Shown here piece by piece: positions 1 through 8,533 of a DNA stretch of 64,000 nt. This DNA comes from Micromonospora lupini (GTDB taxonomy: Bacteria > Actinomycetota > Actinomycetes > Mycobacteriales > Micromonosporaceae). The notes under the pieces were generated by a model. That model was not told the origin of the DNA. It was given only the letters and a program-made list of their open reading frames with translations, and did no database searches. Where the stretch lies: NCBI RefSeq assembly GCF_026342015.1, contig NZ_JAPENL010000001.1:1240001-1304000 (forward strand), read 5' to 3'. How positions within the stretch are numbered: the stretch's first letter is position 1; every line of letters begins with the position of its first letter. The translations under genes were made by a program, and so were the position numbers.

Positions 1-50
1 AGCCCTCGGGGCTGATCCGCTGGGGATGCCGTGGTGTGACTGGGTGCCTT

Positions 51-232
51 TGGAGCTGATGTCGACAACGAATCGGTCGTGCACGACGCCGGTAATCACC
101 GTGCGCGCCGATCGCCGTGCGCGGCGATCACCGTGCGCGACTAGCAGCGTGCGCGACGATCACCGTGCGCGGTGATCAGCGCGTGCGCGGCGATCACCGT
201 GCCTGCCTGATTCGTTGACGACATCAGCTCCA
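51..232. repeat. Inverted repeat enclosing a 16-bp tandem array
   Basis: A 24-bp arm at 51-74 (core TGGAGCTGATGTCG) returns as its reverse complement at 209-232 with one mismatch. Between the arms lies a degenerate 16-bp tandem array with unit GTGCGCGGCGATCACC: copies start at 101, 117, 133, 149 and 165, and a further copy near 183 is shifted by 2 bp. The element sits 3' of the MFS gene and no coding frame over it looks genuine. It resembles a mobile intergenic repeat or a folded RNA/DNA element; the type is not known to me. Apart from this element, the first 239 bases show nothing I can call. Confidence 0.75.
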
Positions 233-239
233 TAGCGTC

Positions 240-1529
240 TCAGCCACTGATGGTTCCCCCGGCCGGGGCCGGTTGGAGTCCGGGCGGCCGGAGAGCCGGC
301 TCGGCGCCGGCGCGGCGGATCGGGGTGAACAGCCCGCCGACCGCGACCAGCAGGCAGCCCGCGCCGGCCACGAGCGCGACCGCCGGCACGCCGTACCGGC
401 CGGCGGTCCAGGTCAGGATGACGGCGCCGGCCGGCCCGAGGGCGTAGTGCGTGCTCCAGAACGCCGAGGTGACCCGGCCGAGCAGATGGTCGGGGGTGAT
501 CTCCTGGCGTAGCGACATCGAGCAGATCCCGCCGATGCTGAGACAGCACAGGTACACGGCGGTCAGCGCGGTGACCGCGGGCACGGACGTCACCAGGCCG
601 ACGCCCGCGACCGCGAATCCGCAGACCGCGTGCGCGCCGATCCAGGTGGCGCCGAAGCCGCGCCGGCGACGCAGCGGAGCCACCAGCAGCGCCCCGGCGA
701 CCGTGCCCAGCGCCGCCAGGCCGAGCACCGTGCCGACCGTGCCGTCGGTGCCGCCGAGGTCGTGCCTGACGTGGTAGATCAGCACGTCGGTGAAGCCGTA
801 GGTCAGGAAGATGAACACCGAGAGCAGGACGGTCAGCGCGCGGAGCACGGGCTGTCGCCACAGAAACCGCGCCCCGGCCAGGAACTCGGCCACCGGACGC
901 TGCCGGGTCACCGGCGCGGCGTCGGCGGCCTGGACGGGGCGCAGCCGGATCAGCCGCAGGCCGGCCGCCGAGAGCGCGAAGCTCGCCGCGTTGACGGCGA
1001 TGGCGACCGACGGGCCGAAGCGTGCCGACACCACACCGGCGAGCAGCGGCCCGAGAACGGCGGCCGCCGCGAACGTCGCCTGGAGTCGGCCGTTGGCCTC
1101 GGTGAGCCGGTCGGAGTCGACGAGGTTGCGCACCGCGGTCACCGCCGCGACCTGGAACAGCATGCCGGCCGCCTCGCAGATCGGCAGCACGACGAAGAGC
1201 AGCCAGACCTGCGGGCCCGCGAGCCAGGCCAGCGGCACCAGGGCGTAGAGGACGAGACGGGCCAGGTCCGCGATGATCATCAGCGTGCGGCGGTCGTACC
1301 TGTCGACAAGCACCCCGCCGAAGACCCCGGCGAGCACTGACGCCGCGCCCGCGACGGCGGTGAGCAGGCCCATCTGCGCCACCGACCCGGTCGCCTGCAA
1401 CACCAGCAGCGGCACCGCCAGGTAGGCGAACGCGTCGCCGGCCGCGGAGAGCGACTGCGCGATCCAGTACGTGCCGAAGGCGCGGTCGCGCCAGAGCGGC
1501 GTCCGATGAGGGCTGGCAGCTCGGCTCAT
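240..1529 (-). CDS. MFS transporter (drug/siderophore exporter type)
   Basis: A 429-residue, strongly hydrophobic protein with the 12-helix layout of the major facilitator superfamily. The N-terminus (WRDRAFGTYWIAQSLSAAGDA) and the loop DRYDRRTLMIIADLAR between helices 2 and 3 are typical of the MFS_3/enterobactin-exporter-like group, which moves small molecules outward using the proton gradient. The substrate cannot be read from the sequence. The ATG at 1529 is the natural start just before helix 1. The upstream flavin-reductase gene on the same strand ends 105 bp away, with a strong hairpin between them, so this is probably a separate transcript. Confidence 0.9.
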   Translation of the reverse strand: MSRAASPHRTPLWRDRAFGTYWIAQSLSAAGDAFAYLAVPLLVLQATGSVAQMGLLTAVAGAASVLAGVFGGVLVDRYDRRTLMIIADLARLVLYALVPLAWLAGPQVWLLFVVLPICEAAGMLFQVAAVTAVRNLVDSDRLTEANGRLQATFAAAAVLGPLLAGVVSARFGPSVAIAVNAASFALSAAGLRLIRLRPVQAADAAPVTRQRPVAEFLAGARFLWRQPVLRALTVLLSVFIFLTYGFTDVLIYHVRHDLGGTDGTVGTVLGLAALGTVAGALLVAPLRRRRGFGATWIGAHAVCGFAVAGVGLVTSVPAVTALTAVYLCCLSIGGICSMSLRQEITPDHLLGRVTSAFWSTHYALGPAGAVILTWTAGRYGVPAVALVAGAGCLLVAVGGLFTPIRRAGAEPALRPPGLQPAPAGGTISG

Positions 1530-1584
1530 CCCGCCGAGGGTAACGGTCCCCGGAGCACCGTGCTGGCCGTCACACCGCGCCGAA

Positions 1585-1611
1585 CGGCCCCGGGAGTCCC
1601 TCCCGGGGCCG
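1585..1611 (-). terminator. Terminator-like hairpin after the flavin reductase
   Basis: A perfect 11-bp stem (CGGCCCCGGGA / TCCCGGGGCCG) closes a 5-nt loop, 24 bp beyond the flavin-reductase stop. No real U-tract follows, which is common for actinobacterial hairpin terminators. It separates this gene from the MFS gene. Confidence 0.6.
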
Positions 1612-1634
1612 TTTCAGGGCGTACGCGAAGGGGG

Positions 1635-2195
1635 TCAGCCCTGGCGCAGCGGCGCGAGCGCGGCGCTCCAGGCGACGACCTGGTCGAGGGTCGCGTTGAG
1701 CGCGTCCCGCTGGTGGTCGTTGGGCTTGAAGACGCTGAAGTTCTCGAAGTCGGTGAAGAGCGAGAGGGCGACCTGCGCGCGCACGTCGGCCATCTGCAGC
1801 TCACCGGCGATGAGGCGCAGGTGCTCGACGGCCCGGGTACCGCCGACCGAGCCGTAGCTGACGAAGCCGACGGCCTTGTTGTTCCACTCGCCGTAGAGGA
1901 AGTCGATGGCGTTCTTCAGGGCACCCGAGGTCGAGTGGTTGTATTCGGGCGTTACCATCACGAACCCGTCAAACGACGCGATGGTCTCGGCCCAACGCAG
2001 CGTGTGCGGCTGGCTGTACTGGCCCATCGAGGGCGGGTACGCCTCGTCGAGGTGCGGCAGCTTGTAGTCGAGCAGGTCGATCAGCTCGAACTGCGCATCG
2101 GAGCGCTGCTGGGCGATCTCGTGGACCCAACGGGCGACGGCTTCGCCGTTACGCCCCGGGCGGGTGCTTCCGAGGATGATCCCGATCCTGGTCAT
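1635..2195 (-). CDS. NADPH-dependent FMN reductase family protein
   Basis: A flavodoxin-fold oxidoreductase that would reduce FMN, quinones or azo compounds with NAD(P)H. The phosphate-binding loop GSTRPGRNGEAVA near the N-terminus and the TPEYNHSTSGALKNAIDFL stretch mid-protein are the family signatures. Length (about 186 residues) is normal. I start it at the ATG at 2195, preceded by GAAAGG; an in-frame TTG at 2210 would add five residues. It is divergent from a MarR gene across a 135-bp interval carrying two matching palindromes, so control by that MarR protein is likely. Confidence 0.92.
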   Translation of the reverse strand: MTRIGIILGSTRPGRNGEAVARWVHEIAQQRSDAQFELIDLLDYKLPHLDEAYPPSMGQYSQPHTLRWAETIASFDGFVMVTPEYNHSTSGALKNAIDFLYGEWNNKAVGFVSYGSVGGTRAVEHLRLIAGELQMADVRAQVALSLFTDFENFSVFKPNDHQRDALNATLDQVVAWSAALAPLRQG

Positions 2196-2245
2196 GGCTG
2201 CGCCTTTCAATAGTCCTAACCTGGCGCCGGAACGCTATCCGCTCC

Positions 2246-2317
2246 TTGCTTCGTCAAGCAAATGACGGTGCTATGGCTGTCATCACACGCTGCGTGAGCA
2301 ATTGCTCAATCAAGCAA
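2246..2317. promoter_or_regulatory. Paired MarR-type operator palindromes
   Basis: Two related 16-bp sites occur between the divergent flavin-reductase and marR genes: TTGCTTCGTCAAGCAA (2246-2261, perfect arms) and TTGCTCAATCAAGCAA (2302-2317, one mismatch). The second overlaps a perfect 14-bp palindrome TGAGCAATTGCTCA (2295-2308). Shared arms and placement in both promoters fit an autoregulating MarR protein repressing the reductase. Function is inferred from position and symmetry. Confidence 0.65.
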
Positions 2318-2330
2318 CTATGCTGAGAGC

Positions 2331-2795
2331 ATGCCCGACCCCAGTTCCGAGCCGCTGCGACCCCTCGATTCCGACGAGGAGGCGCTGATCCGCGCCCTGG
2401 GCCGGGTGATGTACGTGGTGCCGCGCACCATCGACGCCGACATGGTCAGCGACAGGCAGATGCCGCTCACCGAGTACACCGCTCTGATGAATCTCTCCGA
2501 GGCGCCGGACCGGCGGATGCGCATGCACGAACTCGCGACGGCCTGCTATCTCTCGCTGAGCGGCATGACCCGGACGATCATCCGGTTGGAGACGCAGGGC
2601 CTGGTCAAGCGGGAACGGTGCGAGGAGGACGCCCGCGGTTGGAACGCGGTGCTCACCGACGCGGGCTTCGCCCGCCTGGAGGAGTCCTGGCCGAGCCATC
2701 TCGCCGCCGTACGTCGGCGGTTCCTCCGGCACTTCGAGGGGCTCGACCTGGCCCAGCTGGCCCGCGCGTTCGGGCGCGCGGGAACAGCCGACTGA
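2331..2795 (+). CDS. MarR family transcriptional regulator
   Basis: A 154-residue winged-helix regulator of normal MarR length. The central part (MRMHELATACYLSLSGMTRT) is the helix-turn-helix and recognition helix, followed by the wing (RCEEDARGWNAVLTDAG) containing the DxR-like turn. The N- and C-terminal helices form the dimer interface. Such proteins repress divergent genes and release on binding phenolics or oxidants. It faces the FMN reductase across two matching palindromes, so it probably controls that gene and itself. The ATG at 2331 has only a weak GAGAG upstream. Confidence 0.92.
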   Translation: MPDPSSEPLRPLDSDEEALIRALGRVMYVVPRTIDADMVSDRQMPLTEYTALMNLSEAPDRRMRMHELATACYLSLSGMTRTIIRLETQGLVKRERCEEDARGWNAVLTDAGFARLEESWPSHLAAVRRRFLRHFEGLDLAQLARAFGRAGTAD

Positions 2796-2829
2796 GCCAG
2801 ATCGAGCCCTCGACGTGGTGGCGTGAGCC

Positions 2830-5163
2830 CTAGGCGTTCGCCACGAGCCGCCAGCGGTTGTCCGCGCTGCCGTTGTCCGGGTCCTGCACGGCCTGCGCGC
2901 CGTACGCGGTGGACCCGTTGAGGATGCCGAGCAGCTTGCCGCTGTTGACGTTGCGGATCTTGTAGGTGCCGTCGCCGTTGTCCACCAGGGTCCACCGGTG
3001 GTCGGCGGTGCCGTTGTCGGACCACTGGAGCACGCGGGCGTTGTCGGCGGTGGACATGTTCTCCACGCCGAGGACCTTGCCGCTGTTGACGTTGCGGAAC
3101 CGGACCGCGTTGCCGTCGGTCACCACTACCCAGTTGTGGTCGGCGGTGCCGGTGTCACCCCACTGCACGGCGAGCCCGCCGTCGGCGGTGGACATGTTCT
3201 GCACGCCGAGCACCAGGCCGGTGCCCACGTTCACCAGTCGGTGGCTGCCGCCACCGCTGCTGCCGCTGGTGTTCCAGTAGACGGTGTAGTTGAAGCCGTG
3301 GGCGTCCTGGAACGGCCCGAGGTTGACTGTGGACCCGTTGGCGGTGGCGGTGAACGCCAGCGAGCTGGTGCTGGTCCGGGCGATTGACGAGACGTTGAGT
3401 GCCGGCGGCGCGCTCAGCGTGCTGTTGCCGTAGTTGCCGCAGAGCACACTCGGGCCGTAGGTGACGGCGGCGATGCTCGAGTTGTCGTTCGTCGGCTGCA
3501 CGACGACACGCATCGGCACACGCACGGTGATGGTGTCCCCGGCGGCCCAGGTACGCGTGACAGTGGCGTAGCTGCCGGGCGTCGTGGCGACGGCCTGCTC
3601 CACACCGTTGACGCTTATCGTCGCGCCGCTGGTCCACGCCGGAATGCGGACGCGGACGCTCCACGACCCGCTCATCGTGCCGCCGAGGGTGAGCGTGGTG
3701 GTGTCGCTCACCGGGTACGTCGTGCTCTGGGTGACCGTGATGCCCCGCTGCGACCAGTTCAGCTCCGAGGGCACGAACAGGTTCACGGTGAGCGTGGTGC
3801 CGCTGTAGAAGTAGATGGAGTCCATCAACTTCGTGTTGATCTCCACGCCGGTGCCCTGGCAGCACCAGAACGAGTTGTAGTCGGTGCTCCAGGTGCCGCC
3901 GCCCCACGCCGGGCCCACGCCCCGCCGGCCACCCGGCTTGAGCGGGGTGAAGTAGGTGATGTGGCCCCGGCTGTCGGCCGGATTCTGCGCGCCGATCAGG
4001 TGGTTGATCGTGGCGCGCTCGTAGTAGTCGAAGTAGTCGGTCCGGCTCGGGTCGAGCAGCCACAGCTCCCGCGTCAGCTTGAGCATGTTGTAGGTGTTGC
4101 ACTGCTCGCAGGTGTCGTTGCTGAGGTACCCGGCGATCGCGTTTGGCGCCCGGAAGTGCTCGGCCTGGCTGTTGCCGCCGATGACGTAGGTGTGCGCGCG
4201 GACGGTGATGTTCCACGCGTTGCTGGCGATGTCCCGGTAGCGGGTCGTCCCGGTGGCCTTGAACTCGCGGGCGGCGCCGACCCACTTGGGCACCTGCGTG
4301 TTGGCGTGCAGGCCGTTGAGCTGGTCGGAGTTGGAGGCCAGCGGGTTGAACACGGAGGCGTGGTCGAACCGCTGGGCGGTGGTGAGCCACCGCGAGTCGC
4401 CGGTCATCTGGTAGATGTCGGTCAGCACGTCGTTCATGCCGCCGAACTCGGTGCCGAGCATCGACTGCATCTGGCTGCTGCTCAGGCGGGACGTGCGGGT
4501 GTCGACCCAACCGGCGAGGGCCAGCAGCACCGTGCGCGCCTGCGTGTTGCCGGTGTAGCGCCAGACGTCGAGCAGGCCGGCGAGCGTCTTGTGGATGCAG
4601 TAGTAGGGCACGTTGCCGTTGGACAGCGTGCGTGCCTCAAGAGCGGAGAAGTCGGACTCCGGGAAACCGGACAGGTATCCCGACCCGAACCCGGCCGCGC
4701 CGTTGTTGGCCTGGCACTTGGCCAGCTCGGCGACCATGTAGTTCGCCTTGTCCCGGCAGGTGGTGTCACCCAGCACCGCGTATGCCTGGGCCCACGCGGT
4801 CAGGAGGTGCCCCTGCATGTGGGTCCGGAACGGGAAGTTCGGCGCGTCCCAGCCACCGTTGGTGGCAGCGCCGTTCGTGGACAGCCGGTGGTTGGCGCGG
4901 AAGTTGTAGAGCATGCGGTCGACGTCGACGAAGCGCAGGTAGTTCAGGGTGCGGTTCTGGTTGTCCAGCCAGCGGCCGGTGGTCAGTCGCACCTGGCCGA
5001 GGTCGAAGGCATAGGCGCCGACGCCGATGTCCGGCCGCGCCGGCGGGACCACTGCAGCGGCGGCGGGGCCCGCGCCGAGCGTCGTGGCTCCGGTCGCGGA
5101 GAGCACGGCGGTGGCGCCGGCGGCTTGCAGCACGCGGCGTCGGCTGAGGGGCAGGGACGACAT
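2830..5163 (-). CDS. Secreted GH127 beta-L-arabinofuranosidase with ricin-type domain
   Basis: A 777-residue exported glycoside hydrolase. The N-terminus (LSRRRVLQAAGATAVLSATG) is a twin-arginine signal. The body matches GH127 (former DUF1680), which removes terminal beta-L-arabinofuranose from plant glycans or glycoproteins through a zinc-bound cysteine nucleophile. The expected residues are present: the CEQC cluster (Cys352, Glu353, Cys355) and the WCC pair (Cys434-Cys435). After a Ser/Gly linker, about the last 135 residues form a ricin-type beta-trefoil with repeated VLGVQNMSTADG-like motifs, a carbohydrate-binding module. It is transcribed alone. A 30-bp palindrome with a LacI-like centre lies 216 bp upstream of the start. 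Confidence 0.93.
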   Translation of the reverse strand: MSSLPLSRRRVLQAAGATAVLSATGATTLGAGPAAAAVVPPARPDIGVGAYAFDLGQVRLTTGRWLDNQNRTLNYLRFVDVDRMLYNFRANHRLSTNGAATNGGWDAPNFPFRTHMQGHLLTAWAQAYAVLGDTTCRDKANYMVAELAKCQANNGAAGFGSGYLSGFPESDFSALEARTLSNGNVPYYCIHKTLAGLLDVWRYTGNTQARTVLLALAGWVDTRTSRLSSSQMQSMLGTEFGGMNDVLTDIYQMTGDSRWLTTAQRFDHASVFNPLASNSDQLNGLHANTQVPKWVGAAREFKATGTTRYRDIASNAWNITVRAHTYVIGGNSQAEHFRAPNAIAGYLSNDTCEQCNTYNMLKLTRELWLLDPSRTDYFDYYERATINHLIGAQNPADSRGHITYFTPLKPGGRRGVGPAWGGGTWSTDYNSFWCCQGTGVEINTKLMDSIYFYSGTTLTVNLFVPSELNWSQRGITVTQSTTYPVSDTTTLTLGGTMSGSWSVRVRIPAWTSGATISVNGVEQAVATTPGSYATVTRTWAAGDTITVRVPMRVVVQPTNDNSSIAAVTYGPSVLCGNYGNSTLSAPPALNVSSIARTSTSSLAFTATANGSTVNLGPFQDAHGFNYTVYWNTSGSSGGGSHRLVNVGTGLVLGVQNMSTADGGLAVQWGDTGTADHNWVVVTDGNAVRFRNVNSGKVLGVENMSTADNARVLQWSDNGTADHRWTLVDNGDGTYKIRNVNSGKLLGILNGSTAYGAQAVQDPDNGSADNRWRLVANA

Positions 5164-5378
5164 GGGACCTCCAGGTGAGCGCTACCGGCGACGGGACGAC
5201 AACCGGGCGGGACGGGCTCGGCGGGGATGCAGGGGTCCGAACGTTAGCGTTCACATCCGTGTCCGGCATGTTACGGCCCGAGGCCCCTTCAATTCAAGAT
5301 GGTAACTGTCGAAGCTGGTCCCGCACCTGTGGAAGACCTGTGCGCCGCCGTACCACCAAGCGTGTGGGGTAGGGCGTG

Positions 5379-5408
5379 CCCGCTCGTGTTATCGATAACA
5401 CGAGCGGG
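5379..5408. promoter_or_regulatory. Perfect 30-bp palindrome (operator or terminator)
   Basis: Each arm is the reverse complement of CCCGCTCGTGTTATC, with no mismatch and no spacer. It begins one base after the DUF1772 stop and lies 216 bp upstream of the GH127 start. The core GTGTTATCGATAACAC has the central CG symmetry of LacI-family operators that often control glycosidase genes. Alternatively it is the intrinsic terminator of the DUF1772 gene; it could serve as both. Confidence 0.6.
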
Positions 5409-5409
5409 T

Positions 5410-5919
5410 TCAGCCGACCGGCCGGCCGGCGGCCGCCAGGGCCCACGCGAGCAGCCCGAACGCGCCGGTCGAGGCGACGGCCCGCACGACGTTTCCGCGC
5501 ACCCAGGCCACCTCGAAGCGCTCGCGCAGGGCGGCGAGGTCGGTGATCCGGTCGACGTCGCCGGCCTGGGCCAGCACGGTGTTGAGGGGGACGTTGACGA
5601 CAGCTGTCACGCCGAGCACCACCAGGTAGAGCAGCAACGCGGCCACGATCCAGGGCAGCACCGCGCGACGCCCGGCGCCCAGGTGCAGCGCCGCCGCCAG
5701 CAGCGTGCACACCAGCGCGCCACCGAAGCAGACGGCGAACCATCCGTTGAGAATGGACTCGTTGATCCGCTGCATGGCCAGCACAAGCGTCCGGTCGTCG
5801 GTCCGGCTCAGACCCGGCATGACCGCGTAGGCGAACGCGGCGAACAGCCCGGCGGTCAGGCCGGTGGTCACGGTGGCGGCGAGCAGGCTCGCGCTGCGCA
5901 GGAAACCCATGCCCTCCAT
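5410..5919 (-). CDS. DUF1772 membrane protein
   Basis: A 169-residue integral membrane protein with four predicted helices. The sequence pattern (AGLFAAFAYAVMPGL, then QRINESILNGWF, then VVNVPLNTVLA) is that of the DUF1772 / anthrone-oxygenase-like family, whose few studied members act on polycyclic aromatic substrates; most are uncharacterised. An alternative ATG at 5910 follows GGAGGG closely and would remove three residues. No neighbour suggests a substrate. Confidence 0.85.
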   Translation of the reverse strand: MEGMGFLRSASLLAATVTTGLTAGLFAAFAYAVMPGLSRTDDRTLVLAMQRINESILNGWFAVCFGGALVCTLLAAALHLGAGRRAVLPWIVAALLLYLVVLGVTAVVNVPLNTVLAQAGDVDRITDLAALRERFEVAWVRGNVVRAVASTGAFGLLAWALAAAGRPVG

Positions 5920-6011
5920 TGCACAGGCCGTCGGACGCCCCGGCCATGCGCGACAGCGTCCGGCGCATACGCGTGCGTCTCACCCCGCCCGCGCCCGCCG
6001 GGGGGGCCGTG

Positions 6012-7880
6012 TCAGCGGGCCGGGGCGTGGGCCGCGAGGGGGTTGACGAGGGTGCCGACGAACTGCAGGGCGGCCGACGGGTCGGCCAGGTCGACCATCT
6101 GCTGGTTGTCGCGCAGCTGGAGCCGGTTGAGGCAGGACAGCGCGAACTCCGGGGCGAACAGGTCGTAGTGGCGCACCCGCTCGGCCAGGTGCGGCACCCG
6201 GTCGAAGTAGTCGGCGGCACAGGCCGCGACCGTGCCCCAGAAGGCGTCCTCGGTGAGCGCACCGGCCTCGACCAGCACCGCGCCGAGGTGGCGCAGGAAG
6301 CAGTCCACCACGTCGGTGAAGATGCTCAGCAGCTTGGTGTCGTCGGGCACCTCGACCTGGATCCGCCGCACCTCCGGCGGCAGCTCCGCGTCGGTGTTCA
6401 GCACCGCGATCTCCTCGGCGATGTCCTTGAAGATCACTCGCTCGACGGTGTCGTGCTCGTCGAGGACCAGGATGACGTTCTCGCCGTGCGGCATGAAGGC
6501 CAGGTCGTGGGCGTAGAAGCTGTGCAGCAACGGGGTCAGGTAGGCGTCCAGGTAGCGGCGCAGCCACACCTCGGGCGTCAGGCCGGACCTGTCGATCAGG
6601 GCCGCCGCAAGCGAGCCGCCGTCGTCGTCGGTGTGCAGCAGCGCGGCCATCGTGGACAGCCGCCGCCCCGGGGCCAGGCCGGGCACCGGGCTCTCCCGCC
6701 ACAACGCCGCAAACATCTTGCGGTACGGGGAGGTGCGCTCGGTGGCCGCCTCGTACTGCCGGTGCCGGTAGCCGACCGCGGCCCGCTCCCGGATGATCGT
6801 CAACCCGGTGCCGGCGAGCACCTCGTCGCCGGCGATCAGGTCGGCCAGCCAGTCGTTGATGGCCGGGGTGGCCGCCATGTACGCGGCCGACAGCCCGCGC
6901 ATGAACCCCATGTTCAGCACCGACAGCGCGGTCTTGACGTAGTGCCGGCGCGGCTCGGTGACGTTGAAGAACGTCCGGATCGACTGCTGCGCGAGGTACG
7001 AGTCCGGACCGGGGCCGAGGTGCACCAGACGACGCTCGGCCAACTCCCCCGCGAAGGTGACAGCCAGCTTGTTCCACCACTGCCACGGGTGCGCCGGAAT
7101 GAGGTGGTAGTCGGCGAGGTCAAGCCCCAGCTCGGCCATCGTGGCGGCGAAGCGGGCCAGTGTCTCCGGGGCCAGCTCGCCGGCGATCAGGGCGTCGTAG
7201 TCCAGGTCGGGGGCGCTGCTGAACGTCGAGTGGTCCCGGTGCGCGGCCAGCCACTCCAGGCGTACGGGGGCGGCGGCCTCCGGGGCGTAGCTATGGTACT
7301 CGTCGACGCCGAAGCCGAGCCGGCCGTTGTTGGCCACGAAGCAGGGGTGCCCCTCGGTCATCGACGTCTCGATGGTCTGGAAGTCCGCCTCGGCCAGCTC
7401 GGCCGCGCTCGGCAGGGACTGGGCCAGCTTGTACGCCGTACCGGCCAGAGTGGACGTGATCTCCTCCAGGTAGACCGGGAGCACCCGCGCGGACAGCCCG
7501 AGGGCGCCGCGCAGCTCGACGATCAGGTCCACGGCGTCGGGCGGCACCTCGACGCCGTCCCGGTGCCGGGTGATGCTGTCGGCGTCGATCTGCCAGTGCG
7601 CCAGCGCGAGCACCCGGGCGACGAAGCGGTAGGTGACGGTGCCGTCGTCGCTGCGGACCTCGTACCACTGCCTGTCGTCCGGGCCCGGCACGGGCTGCGG
7701 GGTGAGCAGCCGTTCGTGGGTGAACTCGGCAAGCGCCTTGCGGACAAGCATCCGGTTGGCCCGGGCCCAGCGCTGCGGGGTGAGATGCCCGACCGGGTCG
7801 CCGGCAGCGGTGTGCGCGGCGGATGCGGTGTGCGCGGCGGGTGCCGCGGTCGTCTGGGCGGGGACGGCGGTGGAGGTCAC
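6012..7880 (-). CDS. desD: NIS siderophore synthetase (desferrioxamine DesD type)
   Basis: A 622-residue IucA/IucC-family ligase. These NRPS-independent synthetases adenylate a carboxylate with ATP and join it to an amine; DesD trimerises and cyclises N-hydroxy-N-succinyl-cadaverine into desferrioxamine E. The motif EGHPCFVANNGRLGFG (from about residue 176), the central HPWQWWNK block and the C-terminal FhuF-like region are DesD hallmarks. Start is GTG at 7880 after GAAGGAG, overlapping the desC stop by 4 bp (GTGA), so translation is coupled. It is the last gene of the leftward siderophore operon. The first 30 residues are Ala/Thr-rich and probably disordered. Confidence 0.95.
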   Translation of the reverse strand: MTSTAVPAQTTAAPAAHTASAAHTAAGDPVGHLTPQRWARANRMLVRKALAEFTHERLLTPQPVPGPDDRQWYEVRSDDGTVTYRFVARVLALAHWQIDADSITRHRDGVEVPPDAVDLIVELRGALGLSARVLPVYLEEITSTLAGTAYKLAQSLPSAAELAEADFQTIETSMTEGHPCFVANNGRLGFGVDEYHSYAPEAAAPVRLEWLAAHRDHSTFSSAPDLDYDALIAGELAPETLARFAATMAELGLDLADYHLIPAHPWQWWNKLAVTFAGELAERRLVHLGPGPDSYLAQQSIRTFFNVTEPRRHYVKTALSVLNMGFMRGLSAAYMAATPAINDWLADLIAGDEVLAGTGLTIIRERAAVGYRHRQYEAATERTSPYRKMFAALWRESPVPGLAPGRRLSTMAALLHTDDDGGSLAAALIDRSGLTPEVWLRRYLDAYLTPLLHSFYAHDLAFMPHGENVILVLDEHDTVERVIFKDIAEEIAVLNTDAELPPEVRRIQVEVPDDTKLLSIFTDVVDCFLRHLGAVLVEAGALTEDAFWGTVAACAADYFDRVPHLAERVRHYDLFAPEFALSCLNRLQLRDNQQMVDLADPSAALQFVGTLVNPLAAHAPAR

Positions 7881-8533
7881 GCCGGGGCTCCTTCGGTTCG
7901 GGTGGCGGCGGCAGGCTCGGCGGCGGTCTGCCCGGCGTGCGCGGCGGGTCCGGTCGCGACCTGACCGGCCTCGACGGGTCCGGTCGCGGCCTGGAACTGG
8001 GCTCGGGTGCAGACGCTGAGCAGCGCGTCCTTCTCCGGCTTGGCGATCGGGCCGACGACCGCGAAGCCGACTGCCGCGTTCAGCGCGTGCACTGCGGTGT
8101 TGCGGACGTCCGGCTCGACCACCACCCGCTCGGTCGCCGGGTCGGCGAAGAGCCAGGCCATGACTGTGGTGATCACCGCCCGGGTGAAGCCGTGCACGGG
8201 GTCGCCGGCGGGCGCGCACAGGAAGTGCATGCCCACGTCGCCGGGTCGGGCGTCGTACAGGCCGACCAGCTCGACCCGGGCCGGGTCGTAGCGCTCGGCC
8301 AGGAAGGCGGGCTCCCCCCGCCACAGCCCAAGGTACGCGTCATGGTGCGGATGCGCGGCGATGCGTCGGTACTCCTCGACCACCTGTGCCTCGTCGGCGT
8401 CCTGCATCAGCCAGAACGCCGCCTTCGGGTGGGTCACCCAGCCGTGCAGCAGCGGGGCGTCGGCCTCCGGTTCGAGGGTACGCAGGACGAACGCGCCGAG
8501 TCTGTCGTCGGCGCGGGTGAAGACGATGGTCAC
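7877..8533 (-). CDS. desC: Siderophore N-acyltransferase (DesC type, GNAT)
   Basis: A 218-residue acyltransferase of the IucB/MbtK-like GNAT group. By position it acylates N-hydroxycadaverine, using succinyl-CoA or acetyl-CoA, to form the hydroxamate for DesD. Motifs [14 protein letters not shown] near the N-terminus, PGDVGMHFL in the middle and [18 protein letters not shown] late are the conserved acetyl-CoA and substrate regions. The last 35 residues are an Ala/Gly/Thr-rich tail outside the domain. GTG start at 8533 and stop at 7877 overlap desB and desD by 4 bp each. A diverged paralogue lies at 18597-19154 in the opposite arm. Confidence 0.93.
   Translation of the reverse strand: MTIVFTRADDRLGAFVLRTLEPEADAPLLHGWVTHPKAAFWLMQDADEAQVVEEYRRIAAHPHHDAYLGLWRGEPAFLAERYDPARVELVGLYDARPGDVGMHFLCAPAGDPVHGFTRAVITTVMAWLFADPATERVVVEPDVRNTAVHALNAAVGFAVVGPIAKPEKDALLSVCTRAQFQAATGPVEAGQVATGPAAHAGQTAAEPAAATRTEGAPA

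Noticed and set aside
1..240. CRISPR array
   Set aside because: The 16-bp units are directly adjacent without unique spacers and no cas genes are near.
160..861. A possible + or - strand gene across the repeat island and the MFS 3' end
   Set aside because: Frames there read through the repeat with Arg/His/Pro-rich translation and overlap the convincing MFS frame.
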